Of a DNA stretch of 37,408 bases, positions 1 to 10,145 are shown piece after piece (within the stretch, counting starts at the first letter, position 1; each line of letters starts with the position of its first letter). Made by a program: the position numbers and the translations under genes. Source of the stretch: Pseudonocardia sp. (lineage in GTDB: Bacteria; Actinomycetota; Actinomycetes; Mycobacteriales; Pseudonocardiaceae); the NCBI GenBank assembly GCA_016794615.1, contig JAEUJO010000178.1, forward strand, positions 1 to 37,408, given 5' to 3'. The notes under the pieces are model-generated. The model made no database searches and was not told the DNA's origin. It worked only from the letters and a program-made list of their open reading frames with translations.

Positions 1-437
1 CGGCCGGTGACCTCCAACACGTCCGGCACGGTGTCGGGGCGGATCGACAGCGAGTGGTAGCGGGTGGCCACGAACGGGTCGGGCAGGCCGGCGAGCACCC
101 CGGCTCCGTGGTGGTGCACCAGCGAGGTCTTGCCGTGCAACAGCTCCGGCGCCCGCGCGACGACGCCGCCCCAGGCCACTCCGATCGCCTGGTGACCCAG
201 GCACACCCCCAGCAGCGGCAGCGTCCGCCGCGCGGCGGCACGGATCACATCGATGCTCGAGCCCGCCCGCTCCGGGGTTCCCGGCCCGGGGCTGACCAGC
301 ACGGCGTCGACGTCGTCGAGCTCATCGAGGTCGACCTCGTCGTTGCGCCGGACCGTGGTGTCCGCACCGAGCTGGGCGAGGTACTGGACGAGGTTGTAGA
401 CGAAGCTGTCGTAGTTGTCGACGACGAGGACGCGCAC
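1..437 (-). CDS. Glutamine amidotransferase, anthranilate/aminodeoxychorismate synthase component II (3' end outside window)
   Basis: Class I glutamine amidotransferase subunit that releases ammonia from glutamine for anthranilate (TrpG) or aminodeoxychorismate (PabA) synthesis. The N-terminus (MRVLVVDNYDSFVYNLVQYL) is the family hallmark. SPGPGTPE is at residues 49-56, and the nucleophile elbow GVCLGHQAIG puts the catalytic Cys at 79. About 145 residues are present; the catalytic His-Glu pair lies beyond the window edge. I chose the GTG at 437 because an AGGGTGGA-like Shine-Dalgarno precedes it by about five bases; an in-frame GTG at 446 is possible. The gene lies 38 bases downstream of pknB on the same strand. 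TrpG and PabA cannot be told apart from this fragment, and one protein may serve both pathways. Confidence 0.93.
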   Translation of the reverse strand, partial: MRVLVVDNYDSFVYNLVQYLAQLGADTTVRRNDEVDLDELDDVDAVLVSPGPGTPERAGSSIDVIRAAARRTLPLLGVCLGHQAIGVAWGGVVARAPELLHGKTSLVHHHGAGVLAGLPDPFVATRYHSLSIRPDTVPDVLEVTG

Positions 438-475
438 CCGGTCCACCCTATCTTCGGGGCGGCCCGCGCGGCGCG

Positions 476-2446
476 TCAGTTCCCGCTGCTGCTCTCCGAC
501 GGGGTGGAGCTGCTGCCGCCGCTCGCGAACTGCCCGACGACGAGCGTGACCTGAGTGTCCGTCGACGTGCTCTTGCCCGCCGACGGCGACTGGTCGAGCA
601 CCCGGCCGTTCTCGCTCGCGCGATCCGTGCTCTCGAGCTGCACCTGGATGTTGGAGAAGCCCTGCCCGGCCAGAGTCGCCTGCGCCTGGTCGATCCGGCG
701 ACCCCGGACGTCCGGCATGTCGGTCTTGCTGGCGTCGCCGTTGAACACCCGCAGGGTGACCGTGCTCCGCTGCGTTGCCTGGGTGCCCGCAGCCGGGTCC
801 GTGCTCGCGACCTCACCGTCGTTGCCCCCGTCGACGGTTGTGCTCTTCACCGTGAAGCCGGCATCTTCGAGCTCCTTGCGCGCGTCGTCGGCGTCCTGCC
901 CGACGACGTTCGGCACTGCGACCGTGGTCTGCTGCTTGCCGATGACGACGGCGACGGGGGTCCCCGCGGCAACGTTCTCCCCGGCGGCGGGCGTCGAGGA
1001 GAGGATCTTGCCGACCTGGGTCGCGTCGGATGTGGTCTGCGCGGTCTGCGCACCGAGGAGGAGGCCGCGCTCGGTGAGCAGCGGGCCGGCCTCCGCGACC
1101 GTCTTGCCGTTCAGCGGCGGGACGGCGGCCTGATCCGGACCGTTGCCGACCTGCAGCGTCACGGTGGTGCGTTCGGCGACCTCCGTGTTCGCCGCGGGGT
1201 CCGTGCCGACGACCCGGCCCTTGTCGTCCACGTTCGAGGACACCGGCTGGATGGTGGCCAGCAGGTTCGCTGCCTGCAGGGCGGCGCGGGCGGCCTCCGG
1301 CTGCTGGCCGGAGACGTCGGGCACCTGGACCCGCTTCACCGTCGGCGATCCGCCGAAGATCAGGTAACCGGTCAGCGCGAGCAGCCCCACCACGACGGCG
1401 GCGGCGATGCCGATGGCGATCCGGCGCCCCCGACGGCGGTCCGGCTCGTCGTCGTAGTCGCCGCCGTACGCAGCGGGTGGGGGCGGGGGCGCAGGTGCGT
1501 AGCGGGTGGCGCCTGCACCGTTGATCCGCCGGGTCTGCCCCGTCGCGCGAGGGTTGTTCAGCAGCGCGGTGCGCTCGTCCTCGCTCATCACGATCGGCGC
1601 GAGCGGCTGCTGCCCGGAACGTACCCGCACCAGGTCCGCCCGCATCTCGGCGGCGGACTGGTAGCGGTTGGCCGGGTTCTTGCTCAGCGCCTTGAGCACG
1701 ATCGCGTCCAGCGCGGGTGTGACCTGCGGGTTGACCTCCGAGGGAGACCGCGGGTCCTCCCTCACGTGCTGGTAGGCCACCGCGACCGGGGTGTCGCCGG
1801 TGAACGGCGGATCGCCGGTGAGCAGCTCGAACAGCACGCAACCCGCGGCGTAGACGTCACTGCGCGCGTCCACCGCCTCGCCGCGCGCCTGCTCGGGCGA
1901 CAGGTACTGCGCCGTACCGATCACCGCGGCGGTCTGGGTGACGTTCTGCCCCTCGCCGAGCGCGCGGGCGATGCCGAAGTCCATCACCTTCACCGCACCG
2001 GCGCGGTTGATCATGATGTTCGCCGGCTTGACGTCGCGATGGATGATGTTGTGCTTGTGGCTGAAGTCCAACGCTGCGCAGACGTCGGCCATCACCTCGA
2101 TGACCCGCTGCTGGCTCATCGGCCCCTGCGTCTTGACGATCTCGCGCAGCGTGTGGCCGTCGACGTACTCCATCACGATGTAGGGCAGCGGCCCGAATTC
2201 GCTCTGGACCTCGCCGGTGTCGTAGACCGCGACGATCGCGGGGTGGTTGAGCGCGGCGGCGTTCTGGGCCTCCCGGCGGAACCGCAGCTGGAACTGCGGG
2301 TCCCGGGCGAGGTCCGCGCGCAGCACCTTCACGGCGACGTCCCGGCCGAGGCGCTTGTCCAACCCGCGGTGCACCTCGGACATGCCGCCGTAGCCGAGCG
2401 TGTCGCCCAGCTCGTAGCGGTCGGAGAGCAGACGGGGGGTGGTCAT
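476..2446 (-). CDS. pknB: Serine/threonine protein kinase PknB with four PASTA domains
   Basis: Transmembrane Hanks-type kinase of 656 residues that senses cell-wall fragments and controls growth and division. Cytosolic kinase domain about 10-275: glycine loop around 18-23, catalytic Lys40, HRDVKPAN with Asp138, DFG at 156-158, and activation-loop threonines in [10 protein letters not shown] (169-178) in the same context as the M. tuberculosis PknB autophosphorylation sites. A proline-rich juxtamembrane linker leads to one membrane helix (about 343-365) and four extracellular PASTA repeats (about 373-435, 440-503, 507-568, 575-637). The ATG overlaps the pknA stop as ATGA, so translation is probably coupled. 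The tail is Ser/Gly-rich. Length and layout are standard for actinobacterial PknB. Confidence 0.97.
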   Translation of the reverse strand: MTTPRLLSDRYELGDTLGYGGMSEVHRGLDKRLGRDVAVKVLRADLARDPQFQLRFRREAQNAAALNHPAIVAVYDTGEVQSEFGPLPYIVMEYVDGHTLREIVKTQGPMSQQRVIEVMADVCAALDFSHKHNIIHRDVKPANIMINRAGAVKVMDFGIARALGEGQNVTQTAAVIGTAQYLSPEQARGEAVDARSDVYAAGCVLFELLTGDPPFTGDTPVAVAYQHVREDPRSPSEVNPQVTPALDAIVLKALSKNPANRYQSAAEMRADLVRVRSGQQPLAPIVMSEDERTALLNNPRATGQTRRINGAGATRYAPAPPPPPAAYGGDYDDEPDRRRGRRIAIGIAAAVVVGLLALTGYLIFGGSPTVKRVQVPDVSGQQPEAARAALQAANLLATIQPVSSNVDDKGRVVGTDPAANTEVAERTTVTLQVGNGPDQAAVPPLNGKTVAEAGPLLTERGLLLGAQTAQTTSDATQVGKILSSTPAAGENVAAGTPVAVVIGKQQTTVAVPNVVGQDADDARKELEDAGFTVKSTTVDGGNDGEVASTDPAAGTQATQRSTVTLRVFNGDASKTDMPDVRGRRIDQAQATLAGQGFSNIQVQLESTDRASENGRVLDQSPSAGKSTSTDTQVTLVVGQFASGGSSSTPSESSSGN

Positions 2447-3858
2447 CGGTGCCGATTCCTGACGGTGTCGGGGGTTGCCGACGCCAAACTACCGGCGAAC
2501 CGGACGACCGCTACCGTCGACGCCGCCGCCGCGCCGGTGAGCTCGCTCAGACCACCCCGCAGCAGGAACACCCCGAGCGCCACCGCGGCCAGCGTGAGCA
2601 GCACGAACAGCACCAGGAGCAGCCCACGTCCCGGCCCGCGGGCCGGCGGGATGCGCAGGGACTCGGTGGGCGCGTGGTGGGCCGCGACCGGTCGAGGGGT
2701 CGACGAGTCCGAGCGGTGCGAGCCCGAGCGGCGGGAGCGGCGTGACGTCGGTGCCACAGCGAGGGACCCGGACGAGACCTGCTCGGCCGCGCCCGACTCC
2801 TCGTCCGCCGGGGGCTCGTCGGGGCGAACCCCCGGCGGCTCGTCGGGGCGGGCCGGGGTCATCCCCGGCGAGGAGATCGGCGACATGCTCGGGGCCGGCA
2901 CCGGCACCGACCCGGACGGGCTCTCGGGCGCGGGGCGGGGCGGGTACACCGTCTCACCGGTCTCGTCGATCGCCATGGGCCGCGAGCCCCCCTGCACGGG
3001 GATGCCCGGGATCGGCATCGGGTCGCCGCGCCGGACGGCCGCGACGGCGACCGCGAGCTCGCCGCCCGTACCGTAGCGGTGGGCCGGGTCCTTCACGAGG
3101 ATCGCGTCGATGAGCGCGCGCACGTGCTCGGGCACGACGTCGGGAAGGGGCGGAGGCGGCTCGCGGACCTGCATCATCGCGACGGCCACCGCACTCTCCG
3201 CGCGGAACGGCCGGTGGCCCGCCAGGCACTCGTAGCCGACGATGCCGAGCGAGTAGACGTCGCCGGACGGACCCGCCTCCGCGCCGCTGGCCTGCTCGGG
3301 GGCGATGTAGTGGGCGGTGCCCATCACCATCCCGGAGCGGGTGACCGGCACGGCGTCCGCGGCTTTCGCGATGCCGAAGTCGGTGAGCTTCACCTTGCCG
3401 TCGACCCGGATGAGGATGTTGCCGGGCTTGACGTCGCGGTGCACGAAGCCGCGCTCGTGCGCGGCCTGCAGCGCCCGCGCGGCCTGCTCCATGATCCGCA
3501 GCGTCTGCTCGGGCTCCAGCGGGCCGCGGGCGATCAGCGACGACAGCGGCTCGCCGCGCACCAGTTCCATCACCAGGTAGGCGGTGTGCCCACCACCGAG
3601 CGGCCCGTCGTCCTCGCCGTAGTCGTGCACCGCGGCGATGCCGGAGTGGTCCAGTGAGGCGACGGTGCGGGCCTCGACCCGGAACCGGTGCAGGAACTCC
3701 GGGTCGCCCGACAGCTCGGGGCGCAGGACTTTCACGGCGACGCTGCGGCCCAGCCGGATGTCCTCGGCCTCCCACACCTCGCCCATCCCGCCGACGGCGA
3801 TGCGCCGGTCGAGCTGGTAGCGGTCGCCGATGCGGTGGCCGGACGTGAGCACGCTCAT
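2443..3858 (-). CDS. pknA: Serine/threonine protein kinase PknA
   Basis: Second Hanks-type kinase of the cluster, 471 residues, working with PknB on cell-shape and division proteins. The kinase domain covers about 14-276: [11 protein letters not shown] glycine loop at 21-31, Lys43, HRDVKPGN at 140-147 and DFG at 161-163 region (TDFGIAK). A Pro/Ser-rich linker (about 280-405) precedes one membrane helix at about 411-433 and a short 38-residue outer tail without PASTA repeats, as expected for PknA. The ATG at 3858 overlaps the pbpA stop (ATGA); the frame stays open upstream only because it runs antisense-like through pbpA. Downstream it overlaps pknB by four bases. Confidence 0.95.
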   Translation of the reverse strand: MSVLTSGHRIGDRYQLDRRIAVGGMGEVWEAEDIRLGRSVAVKVLRPELSGDPEFLHRFRVEARTVASLDHSGIAAVHDYGEDDGPLGGGHTAYLVMELVRGEPLSSLIARGPLEPEQTLRIMEQAARALQAAHERGFVHRDVKPGNILIRVDGKVKLTDFGIAKAADAVPVTRSGMVMGTAHYIAPEQASGAEAGPSGDVYSLGIVGYECLAGHRPFRAESAVAVAMMQVREPPPPLPDVVPEHVRALIDAILVKDPAHRYGTGGELAVAVAAVRRGDPMPIPGIPVQGGSRPMAIDETGETVYPPRPAPESPSGSVPVPAPSMSPISSPGMTPARPDEPPGVRPDEPPADEESGAAEQVSSGSLAVAPTSRRSRRSGSHRSDSSTPRPVAAHHAPTESLRIPPARGPGRGLLLVLFVLLTLAAVALGVFLLRGGLSELTGAAAASTVAVVRFAGSLASATPDTVRNRHR

Positions 3859-5324
3859 CGGCCGCTCCGCAGCCCCGCGGCGATGACCGCGCGCCCGATC
3901 GGGGCGGCCCGGGACCCTCCGGTGGCTTCCAGCGAGCGGTCGCCGCCGTTCTCCACCAGCACCGCGACGGCGATCTGCGGGTCGTTCGCGGGTGCGAAGG
4001 CGACGTACCAGTTGTGCGGCGGCGTTGCCTTCGGATCCGTGCCGTGCTCGGCGGTTCCGGTCTTCGCCGCGATCTGCACACCGGTGATCTTCCCGCCACC
4101 CTGGGTGCGGTTCTCCGCGCCGATCATGAGGTCGGTCAGCGTCTTCGCGACGCCCGCGGGCATCGCCCGGCCGAGCCGGTCCGGCTGGGTCTCGTCGAGC
4201 ACGTCCAGCGTCGGGCTGAGCACCTGCTGGACGAGGTAGGGCGCCATGACCTGGCCCCCGTTCGCGATCGCCGCGACGATCATCGCGTTCTGCAGCGGCG
4301 TGAACCGCACGTCGCGCTGCCCGATCGCGGACTGCTGCAGCGAGGCGGTGTCCGGGATGTCGCCGAGTGTGGAGGGCGCGACCGTCATCGGGATCGCGGG
4401 CGGCTCCGTACCGACGCCGAACGCCTCGGCCTGCGCGCGGATCTTGTCTTCGCCGAGCTGGGCGCCCAGCTCGGCGAAGGCGGTGTTGCACGAGCGGGCC
4501 AGCGCGTCGCGCAGCGAGGCCGTCGCCCCCGTGCCGCACGCGGTGCCTGCGAAGTTCTCCAGTCGCGTCGCGGTGCCCTGCAGCGTGATCTCCGACGCGG
4601 CCGTGAGCTGGCTGTCCGGGGTGAAGCCGTTCTGCAGCGCCGCCGCGGTGTCGATCAGCTTGAACGTCGAGCCGGGCGGGTAGGTCTCGGAGATCGCGCG
4701 GTTCGGCAGCACCGGCGGGTCCGCGGCGTTCAACTTCGTCCACGCCGCGGTCTGGTCTTCCGAGTTGTGGCTGGCCAGCTTGTTCGGGTCGTAGGTGGGC
4801 GTGGAGACCATCGCCAGGATCTGCCCGGTCTGCGGGCGCAGCGCGACCACGGCACCTGCATAGTCGCGCGAGGTCAGCGCCTCGTAGGCGGCCTGCTGCA
4901 CGGCCGGGTCGATGGTCAGGACGACGTTGCCGCCGCTGGGGTCACGGCCGGTGATGAGGTCCGAGAGACGGCGCGCGAAGAGCCGGTCGTCATTGCCGTT
5001 GAGCACCTCGTTCATCGACCGCTCGATGCCGCTTCCGCTGTAGAGCACCGAGTAGAAGCCCGTGACGGTCGAGTACACCGGGCCGTTGGGGTACTCGCGC
5101 TGGAAGCGCAGCCGGTCGTCGGTCTCGACGCTCTGTGCGAGCACCTGGCCCGCCGCGCTGATCTGGCCGCGCTGGCGGCTGTACTCGGCGAGCAGGACGC
5201 GCTGGTTGCGGGTGTCGTCGCGGTAGTCACCGGCCTTGACGACCTGCACGTACGTGAGGTTCGCCATCAGCAGGACGATCATGCCCATCACGGCCAGGGC
5301 GACGCGCCGGACAGGGGTGTTCAC
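3855..5324 (-). CDS. pbpA: Class B penicillin-binding protein PbpA
   Basis: Peptidoglycan D,D-transpeptidase of 489 residues that crosslinks septal or lateral wall, partner of the SEDS polymerase encoded next to it. One N-terminal membrane anchor (about 8-28), a PBP dimerisation-type region (about 35-125), then the transpeptidase domain with SxxK at 219-222 (STFK, nucleophile Ser219), SxN at 278-280 (SCN) and KTG at 421-423. Length matches M. tuberculosis PbpA (about 490). The start is the GTG at 5324, whose first bases form a GTGA overlap with the rodA stop. The frame stays open well upstream inside rodA, but the family N-terminus ([10 protein letters not shown]) sets this start. All three catalytic motifs are intact. 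Confidence 0.96.
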   Translation of the reverse strand: MNTPVRRVALAVMGMIVLLMANLTYVQVVKAGDYRDDTRNQRVLLAEYSRQRGQISAAGQVLAQSVETDDRLRFQREYPNGPVYSTVTGFYSVLYSGSGIERSMNEVLNGNDDRLFARRLSDLITGRDPSGGNVVLTIDPAVQQAAYEALTSRDYAGAVVALRPQTGQILAMVSTPTYDPNKLASHNSEDQTAAWTKLNAADPPVLPNRAISETYPPGSTFKLIDTAAALQNGFTPDSQLTAASEITLQGTATRLENFAGTACGTGATASLRDALARSCNTAFAELGAQLGEDKIRAQAEAFGVGTEPPAIPMTVAPSTLGDIPDTASLQQSAIGQRDVRFTPLQNAMIVAAIANGGQVMAPYLVQQVLSPTLDVLDETQPDRLGRAMPAGVAKTLTDLMIGAENRTQGGGKITGVQIAAKTGTAEHGTDPKATPPHNWYVAFAPANDPQIAVAVLVENGGDRSLEATGGSRAAPIGRAVIAAGLRSGR

Positions 5325-6778
5325 GAAGGCCGCTCCACCAGCTCGGTGCCGGCCTCGGCGATCGGCACCTGCGGTGCGGCCGGCCGGTGGGGCAGTGGCG
5401 CGCGGGCGGCGTTGCTCACCCGCAGCAGCAGCGCGACCAGCGCGTAGTTCGCCACCAGCGACGACCCGCCGTACGACAGGAACGGCAGCGTCAGGCCGGT
5501 CAGCGGGATGAGCCTCGTGACTCCGCCGATCACGACGAACATCTGCAGGGCCAGTGTGAAGGCCAGGCCGGTGGCGAGGAGCTTGCCGAAGCTGTCGCGC
5601 ACCGCGAGCGCGGTGCGCAGCCCGCGGGTGATCAGCACGAGGTAGACGACGAGGATCGCGGCCAGCCCGACCAGGCCCAGCTCCTCGCCGAGCGAGGAGA
5701 ACATGAAGTCGCTCTCGGCGTAGGGCACGAGGTCCGGGCGGCCCGCACCCAGCCCGGTGCCGCCGACCCCGCCGGTGCCCAGACCGAACAGCGCCTGTCC
5801 GAGCTGGTAGCCCGCTCCGTTGAAGTCGGCGAACGGGTCCAACCAGATCTCGACCCGGGTGCGCACGTGGCCGAAGAGTTGGTAGGCCACGAAGCCGCCT
5901 GCCAGGAAGATCGACAGCCCGATGACCATCCACGAGACCTTGTTCGTGGCGGTGTAGAGCAGCACGAGCACGATGCCGAAGAACAGCAGGGACGTGCCGA
6001 GGTCGCGCTCGAGCACCAGGACGCCGACCGAGAGCCCCCAGGCGATGAGCAGCGGCGCGAGGTCCCGCGCGCGGGGGAACTCCATACGGAGGAACGTGCG
6101 GCCGGCCTCGCTGAACAGCTCGCGCTTCTGCATGAGGAACACGGAGAAGAACACGATCAGGAGGATCTTCGCGAACTCGCCGGGCTGGATCGAGAAGATG
6201 CCGAGCCGCAGCCAGATCCGTGCGCCGTTGACCTCGGAGATCGACGACGGCAGCAGGCCGGGCAGGGCGAGGAGGACGAGCCCGGCGAAGCCTGCGGTGT
6301 AGCCGTAGCGAGCGAGCGTGCGGTGGTTGCGCACGAGGTAGAGCACGCCGACGAACAGCACGAGGCCGATCGCCGTCCACGCCACCTGCCGCTGGATCAG
6401 TACCGTCGGCGCCGCCCGGCCCAGGGCCACGGCGCGGTCCGCGGCCGCGAGGTCGAGGCGGTGGATCATCACCAGGCCCAGGCCGTTGAGCAGCGCCACG
6501 CACGGCAACATCACCGGATCCGCGTACGGCGCGAGCTTGCGCACCGCGAAGTGCGCCACGGTGAACAGGCCCAGATAGGCTGCACCGACGTAGAGCAGCG
6601 CGCGGGTGAGCTCGTTCTCCTGGTTCGCCTCGACCAGCACCAGCGCGGCGGTCACGATCGCCGCGGCGAACGCGAGCAGGACCAGCTCGATGTTGCGGCC
6701 GGTGGGCAGCGCGGGCGCCCTCTCGGGCGCGGGGTCAGCCGCCCGACCCCCGGATCCCACCACGTCCGGAGAGATCAT
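5321..6778 (-). CDS. rodA: SEDS-family peptidoglycan glycosyltransferase RodA/FtsW
   Basis: Polytopic SEDS protein of 485 residues that polymerises lipid II into glycan strands together with the class B PBP encoded immediately downstream. The sequence shows 10 or more hydrophobic segments between about 28 and 455, the large outer loop with WLDPFADFNGAGYQLGQAL, the SDFMFSSLGEELGLVG motif, and TLPFLSYGGSSL near the end, all typical of RodA/FtsW. The ATG at 6778 lies one base after the pstP TGA. The end overlaps pbpA by four bases. By position this is the orthologue of the RodA of the mycobacterial pknAB cluster rather than the division-cluster FtsW. Confidence 0.96.
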   Translation of the reverse strand: MISPDVVGSGGRAADPAPERAPALPTGRNIELVLLAFAAAIVTAALVLVEANQENELTRALLYVGAAYLGLFTVAHFAVRKLAPYADPVMLPCVALLNGLGLVMIHRLDLAAADRAVALGRAAPTVLIQRQVAWTAIGLVLFVGVLYLVRNHRTLARYGYTAGFAGLVLLALPGLLPSSISEVNGARIWLRLGIFSIQPGEFAKILLIVFFSVFLMQKRELFSEAGRTFLRMEFPRARDLAPLLIAWGLSVGVLVLERDLGTSLLFFGIVLVLLYTATNKVSWMVIGLSIFLAGGFVAYQLFGHVRTRVEIWLDPFADFNGAGYQLGQALFGLGTGGVGGTGLGAGRPDLVPYAESDFMFSSLGEELGLVGLAAILVVYLVLITRGLRTALAVRDSFGKLLATGLAFTLALQMFVVIGGVTRLIPLTGLTLPFLSYGGSSLVANYALVALLLRVSNAARAPLPHRPAAPQVPIAEAGTELVERPS

Positions 6779-6779
6779 C

Positions 6780-8186
6780 TCAGCTCACCGGCCGACAGTT
6801 GAGACCTGGTTGCGGGGCCACTGTCGGGAGCGGCGTGGTGTCGACCGTCGGGGTGGGGGCCAGGTTCGGGTCGGTGGGAACGGCCTGGGCCGGATCGTCG
6901 GGGACCGCCGCCGGGTCCGACGGGACGAGCTGCGGCTCCGGCGTCGGCGGGATCAGCGCCGCGGACGGCGCCACCACCCCCGGTACGGGACACGGGGCGA
7001 GCATGCCGCCGCGCAGCAGCGCCACCTTGCCCTGCGCGCCGGCCAGGCCACCCTCGGTGACGAGGACGCCGTCCTTCACCGTGTTGCGCGTGGACTCCGG
7101 CAGGTCCGTCAGCGCGATGTCGGTCTGCTCCACCACGTGTTGCAGCGGCAGCCCGACCACGCTGCCGCGGACCCCCTGGAAGATCGCGACGTGGTCGTCG
7201 TTCGCGCCGACGTAGAACTGCTGCAGCACCCACATGCGGGCGAGCACCCCGCCGCCGGCGAGCACCGCGAACACGGCGATGACGCCGAGCGTCAGCCGCA
7301 GGCCGCGGAGGCGGGCGACCGGTGCGGGGGTGACCGGCTGCACGCGCATCGGCGCCGTCCGGGTCAAGGTGGTGGCCGACGCGCGGGCGGCCGCGGAGTC
7401 GGGCGGCGGGGCGACGTCCCGTCCGTCGCCCGCTGCTCCACCGACGATCGGCGCGTCGTCGCCGAAGTCGACGTCCACGACGTCCGCGACGATGCAGGTG
7501 ATGTTGTCCGGGCCGCCGCCGCGCAGCGCGAGGTCGATCAGGCGGTCCGCGCACTCCCGCGGGTCCTCGTACGTGCTCAGGGTGTTCGCCAGCGTCTCGT
7601 CGCTGACGACTCCGGACAGGCCGTCGCTGCACAGCAGGTAGCGGTCGCCCGGACGGGCCTCGCGGACGGTCAGCGACGGATCGACGTCCTGGCCGGTGAT
7701 GGCGCGCAACAGCAGCGACCGCTGAGGATGGGTGTGCGCCTCCTCCTCGGTGATCCGACCCTCGTCGATCAGCGACTGGACGAACGTGTCGTCCTTCGTG
7801 ATCTGGGTCAGCATCCCGTCGCGCAGCTGGTAGGCCCGCGAGTCGCCGACATGCACCAGCCCGAGCCGCGTGCCCTTGAACAGGATCGCGGTGAGCGTGG
7901 TGCCCATGCCCTCGAGGTCCGGGGCGTCCAGCACGTGCCGGTGGATCGCCGCGTTGCCCTCGACGGTGGCCGTGCGCAGCTCGCGCAGCAGGTCGTCGCC
8001 GGGGTCGTCGTCGTCGAGCGGAGCCAGCGCCGAGATCACCAGCGACGACGCGACCTCACCGGCCGCGTGCCCGCCCATCCCGTCCGCCAACGCCAGCAGC
8101 CGCGGACCGGCGTACACCGCGTCCTGGTTGTTCTGCCGGACGAGGCCGCGGTCGCTTCGCGCGGAGTACCGAAGGACGAGGGTCAT
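6780..8186 (-). CDS. pstP: PP2C-family Ser/Thr protein phosphatase PstP
   Basis: Metal-dependent phosphatase of 468 residues that reverses PknA/PknB phosphorylation. The PP2C domain covers about 5-240: QNNQD at 18-22, metal-binding DGMGGH at 35-40, GDSRAY at 114-119, CSDGL at 186-190 and GGPDNIT at 224-230. A linker rich in Ala/Pro/Thr leads to one membrane helix (about 298-318) and an outer tail that is Pro-rich towards the end, matching PstP topology. The ATG overlaps the fhaB stop (ATGA). All catalytic aspartates expected in the family are visible. Confidence 0.97.
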   Translation of the reverse strand: MTLVLRYSARSDRGLVRQNNQDAVYAGPRLLALADGMGGHAAGEVASSLVISALAPLDDDDPGDDLLRELRTATVEGNAAIHRHVLDAPDLEGMGTTLTAILFKGTRLGLVHVGDSRAYQLRDGMLTQITKDDTFVQSLIDEGRITEEEAHTHPQRSLLLRAITGQDVDPSLTVREARPGDRYLLCSDGLSGVVSDETLANTLSTYEDPRECADRLIDLALRGGGPDNITCIVADVVDVDFGDDAPIVGGAAGDGRDVAPPPDSAAARASATTLTRTAPMRVQPVTPAPVARLRGLRLTLGVIAVFAVLAGGGVLARMWVLQQFYVGANDDHVAIFQGVRGSVVGLPLQHVVEQTDIALTDLPESTRNTVKDGVLVTEGGLAGAQGKVALLRGGMLAPCPVPGVVAPSAALIPPTPEPQLVPSDPAAVPDDPAQAVPTDPNLAPTPTVDTTPLPTVAPQPGLNCRPVS

Positions 8187-8638
8187 GAGCGCAGCTCGAT
8201 CACCGTCTTGCCGATGCGGACCGGGACACCCAGGGGAACGCGCGTGGGCGCGGTGACCTTAGCCCTGTCGAGGTACGTGCCGTTCGTGGACCCGAGGTCT
8301 TCGACATACCAGTCGTCACCCTGCTGTGCGATCCGCGCGTGCCGCGTCGACGCGTAGTCGTCGTCGAGCACCAATGTGGAGTCGTCCGCCCGCCCGATGA
8401 GTATCGGCCGGGAGTCCAACGAGATCCGTGTGCCGGTCAGCGGGCCCTGGGTGACCAGCAGCTGGCGTGCCGCGCGGACGCGACTGCGCCCGCGGGTCCG
8501 GCCGCCACCCGAGACGAGGGCACGCAGGCCCGCCGCGCCGTAGAGGTCCGAACGGACCACCCGGAGCGAGAACAGCACGAAGATCCAGAGGAGGGCCAGG
8601 AAGCCCGCTCTGGTCAGCTGCAGCACCAGCTCCGGCAC
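8183..8638 (-). CDS. fhaB: Membrane-anchored FHA-domain protein FhaB (FipA)
   Basis: Phosphothreonine-reading protein of 151 residues; in mycobacteria FhaB/FipA links PknA/PstP signalling to division proteins. An N-terminal membrane helix (about 8-27) is followed by a basic linker and an FHA domain (about 68-148) with the conserved pattern LIGRADDSTLVLDDDYASTRH and GSTNGT at 116-121. The start is GTG at 8638, with GGGAGGAG 12 bases upstream, slightly far for a Shine-Dalgarno. The stop overlaps pstP. A 48-base gap separates it from fhaA, the largest gap inside the fhaA-pknB run. Confidence 0.94.
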   Translation of the reverse strand: MPELVLQLTRAGFLALLWIFVLFSLRVVRSDLYGAAGLRALVSGGGRTRGRSRVRAARQLLVTQGPLTGTRISLDSRPILIGRADDSTLVLDDDYASTRHARIAQQGDDWYVEDLGSTNGTYLDRAKVTAPTRVPLGVPVRIGKTVIELRS

Positions 8639-8686
8639 GTCGCGGCGAACTCCTCCCTCGGTCGGTCGAGCTTACCGGGCCCGACT

Positions 8687-9925
8687 TTATTGGGTTCTGT
8701 ACACCAGGCTGGAGTGCCCGACCCGGATCACGTCGCCGTCGTTGAGCTGCCAGGTCTGCTGGATCTGGTTGCCGTTCACGGTGGTCCCGTTGGTCGACCC
8801 GAGGTCCGTCAGCACGGCCTGGTGGCCATCCCAGTTGATCTCCAGGTGGCGGCGCGACACACCGGTGTCGGGCAGGCGGAAGGCGGAGTCCTGCCCGCGG
8901 CCGATGACGTGGGTGCCCTCGGTCAGCTGGTAGCTGCGGCCGGAGCCGTCGTCCAGGCTGATGGTGGCCGTCGTCTGCTGCGGGTAGCCGCCCCAGCCGC
9001 CCTGCTGCTGCCCGTAGCCGGGCTGCTGGCCGTAGCCCTGCTGGTGCTGGTCGTAGCCGCCGTCGTAGCCCTGGTCGTAGGGCTGCTGGTAACCGCCCTG
9101 CGGCTGGGCGTAGCCCTGGTCGTAGCCGGGCTGGCCGTAGCCGGGCTGGGCGTAGGCCTGCTGGCCGCCGGGGCCGGGCTGGGCGTAGCCCTGGTCGTAG
9201 CCGGGCTGGCCGTAGCCGGGTTGACCGGCGTAGCCGCCTGCAGGCTGCTGGCCGTAGCCCTGCTGGGGGTAGCCCTGGTCGTAACCCTGCTGCGGGGCGC
9301 CGTGGCCGCCCGGCTGCTGGCCGTAGCCCTGCTGGTGGGGGTAACCCGGCTGCTGGCCGTAGCCCTCGGGCTCGCCCTGGTCGTAACCACCGCGGCGCTG
9401 GTCGTAGCCCTGGGGGGCGTACGTCTGCTGTCCGTAGCCGGGGTTGCCACGGTCGTAGCCGTAGTGGCCGTTCTCCTCCGGGTGGCCCGGTTGCTGGCTC
9501 ATGGGTGCTTCTCCTGCGTTGCGTGTTCGGACGGCGTCCCGGCGGGAAGCATCGGGGTCGACGGCCGAGCGGGTGCGGAACTGTCCCGTGTGCAGCGCCT
9601 CGGAGCGCTCCAGGAAGACTACGACCTCACCGAAGGTGTCCAACCCCTGGTCGGTGAGATGCCGGGCGACGTCGTTCGACAGGTCGTTCACGACCCGGGC
9701 CACGTCGTCGCCCGCGATGCGATCGAGATCGTGTGGGCTGAGCATCACGATGAACCGGTTCGGCGCCAGTTGGCGCCCTCCCGCGAGCCCCTGGACCTGG
9801 TCTTCGGCTTCCCGTTTCAGCGCGCCCTTGATCTCTTGGGGAACGACGCCACCTCCGAAGACCCGCGCGGAAGCGTCGCCCACCATCCCTTGGAGACGGC
9901 GCTCGAACCTCCCGACGCGGCCCAC
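8687..9925 (-). CDS. fhaA: FHA-domain protein FhaA (DUF3662 + FHA)
   Basis: Cytosolic 412-residue FHA protein; in M. tuberculosis FhaA binds phosphorylated MviN and PknB substrates and affects peptidoglycan synthesis. The N-terminal DUF3662 domain covers about 1-125 (starts [14 protein letters not shown]). Residues about 145-315 are a disordered Gly/Tyr/Gln/Pro-rich region built from near-repeats of [14 protein letters not shown]. The FHA domain occupies the last 90 or so residues with [18 protein letters not shown] and GSTNGT. The start is GTG at 9925, with GGAGGA about six bases upstream. It is the first gene of the minus-strand cluster, with its promoter between 9926 and the tRNA. Confidence 0.95.
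   Translation of the reverse strand: MGRVGRFERRLQGMVGDASARVFGGGVVPQEIKGALKREAEDQVQGLAGGRQLAPNRFIVMLSPHDLDRIAGDDVARVVNDLSNDVARHLTDQGLDTFGEVVVFLERSEALHTGQFRTRSAVDPDASRRDAVRTRNAGEAPMSQQPGHPEENGHYGYDRGNPGYGQQTYAPQGYDQRRGGYDQGEPEGYGQQPGYPHQQGYGQQPGGHGAPQQGYDQGYPQQGYGQQPAGGYAGQPGYGQPGYDQGYAQPGPGGQQAYAQPGYGQPGYDQGYAQPQGGYQQPYDQGYDGGYDQHQQGYGQQPGYGQQQGGWGGYPQQTTATISLDDGSGRSYQLTEGTHVIGRGQDSAFRLPDTGVSRRHLEINWDGHQAVLTDLGSTNGTTVNGNQIQQTWQLNDGDVIRVGHSSLVYRTQ
9000..9460 (-). repeat. Low-complexity Tyr/Gln/Gly-rich coding repeat inside fhaA
   Basis: On the plus strand this stretch is a run of degenerate units of the type CGTAGCC(G/C)GGCTGG. A perfect 42-base direct repeat occurs at 9104-9145 and 9179-9220, offset by 75 bases (25 codons), so the duplication preserves the reading frame. 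The encoded protein is a disordered linker between the DUF3662 and FHA domains. Such repeats often vary in copy number between strains. Confidence 0.85.
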
Positions 9926-10000
9926 CGATCTTCCTCCGATCGCATCGGCGTGTTGTTGACGCCTCCGATCGTATCCGTGCTACCGACTGAGGTGGGCCCC
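9926..10000 (-). promoter_or_regulatory. Probable promoter and leader of the fhaA-pknB operon
   Basis: Reading towards fhaA, a TACGAT -10-like hexamer (9969-9974) is followed by a short leader with two copies of CGATCGGAGG (9962-9971 and 9933-9942 on this strand), the second of which is the Shine-Dalgarno of fhaA. No convincing -35 is seen. The placement is an inference from spacing only. Confidence 0.4.
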
Positions 10001-10057
10001 GACCGGTACCCCGGTGCGTCAGCGGCGATGCGGACCGTGCTAGCTTTTCGATCGCCA

Positions 10058-10140
10058 GGGCGAGTGGCGGAATGGCAGACGCGCACGGTTCAGGTCCGTG
10101 TGTCCGTAAGGACGTGAGGGTTCAACTCCCTCCTCGCCCA
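10058..10140 (+). tRNA. tRNA-Leu (anticodon CAG)
   Basis: The 83-base sequence folds as a class II tRNA. The acceptor stem GGGCGAG (10058-10064) pairs with CTCGCCC (10133-10139), with discriminator A at 10140. The anticodon stem is CACGG/CCGTG around loop TTCAGGT, giving anticodon CAG for CUG codons. A long variable arm (GTCC GTAA GGAC) and the T arm GAGGG TTCAACT CCCTC are present. The 3' CCA is not encoded. A TAGCTT hexamer at 10041-10046 is a likely -10. The same tRNA lies next to fhaA in M. tuberculosis, supporting conserved synteny. Confidence 0.96.
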
Positions 10141-10145
10141 CACTG

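Noticed and set aside
9000..9460. CRISPR-like regular repeats
   Set aside because: The units are short, degenerate and in frame with a Tyr/Gln-rich protein linker. There are no unique spacers and no cas genes.
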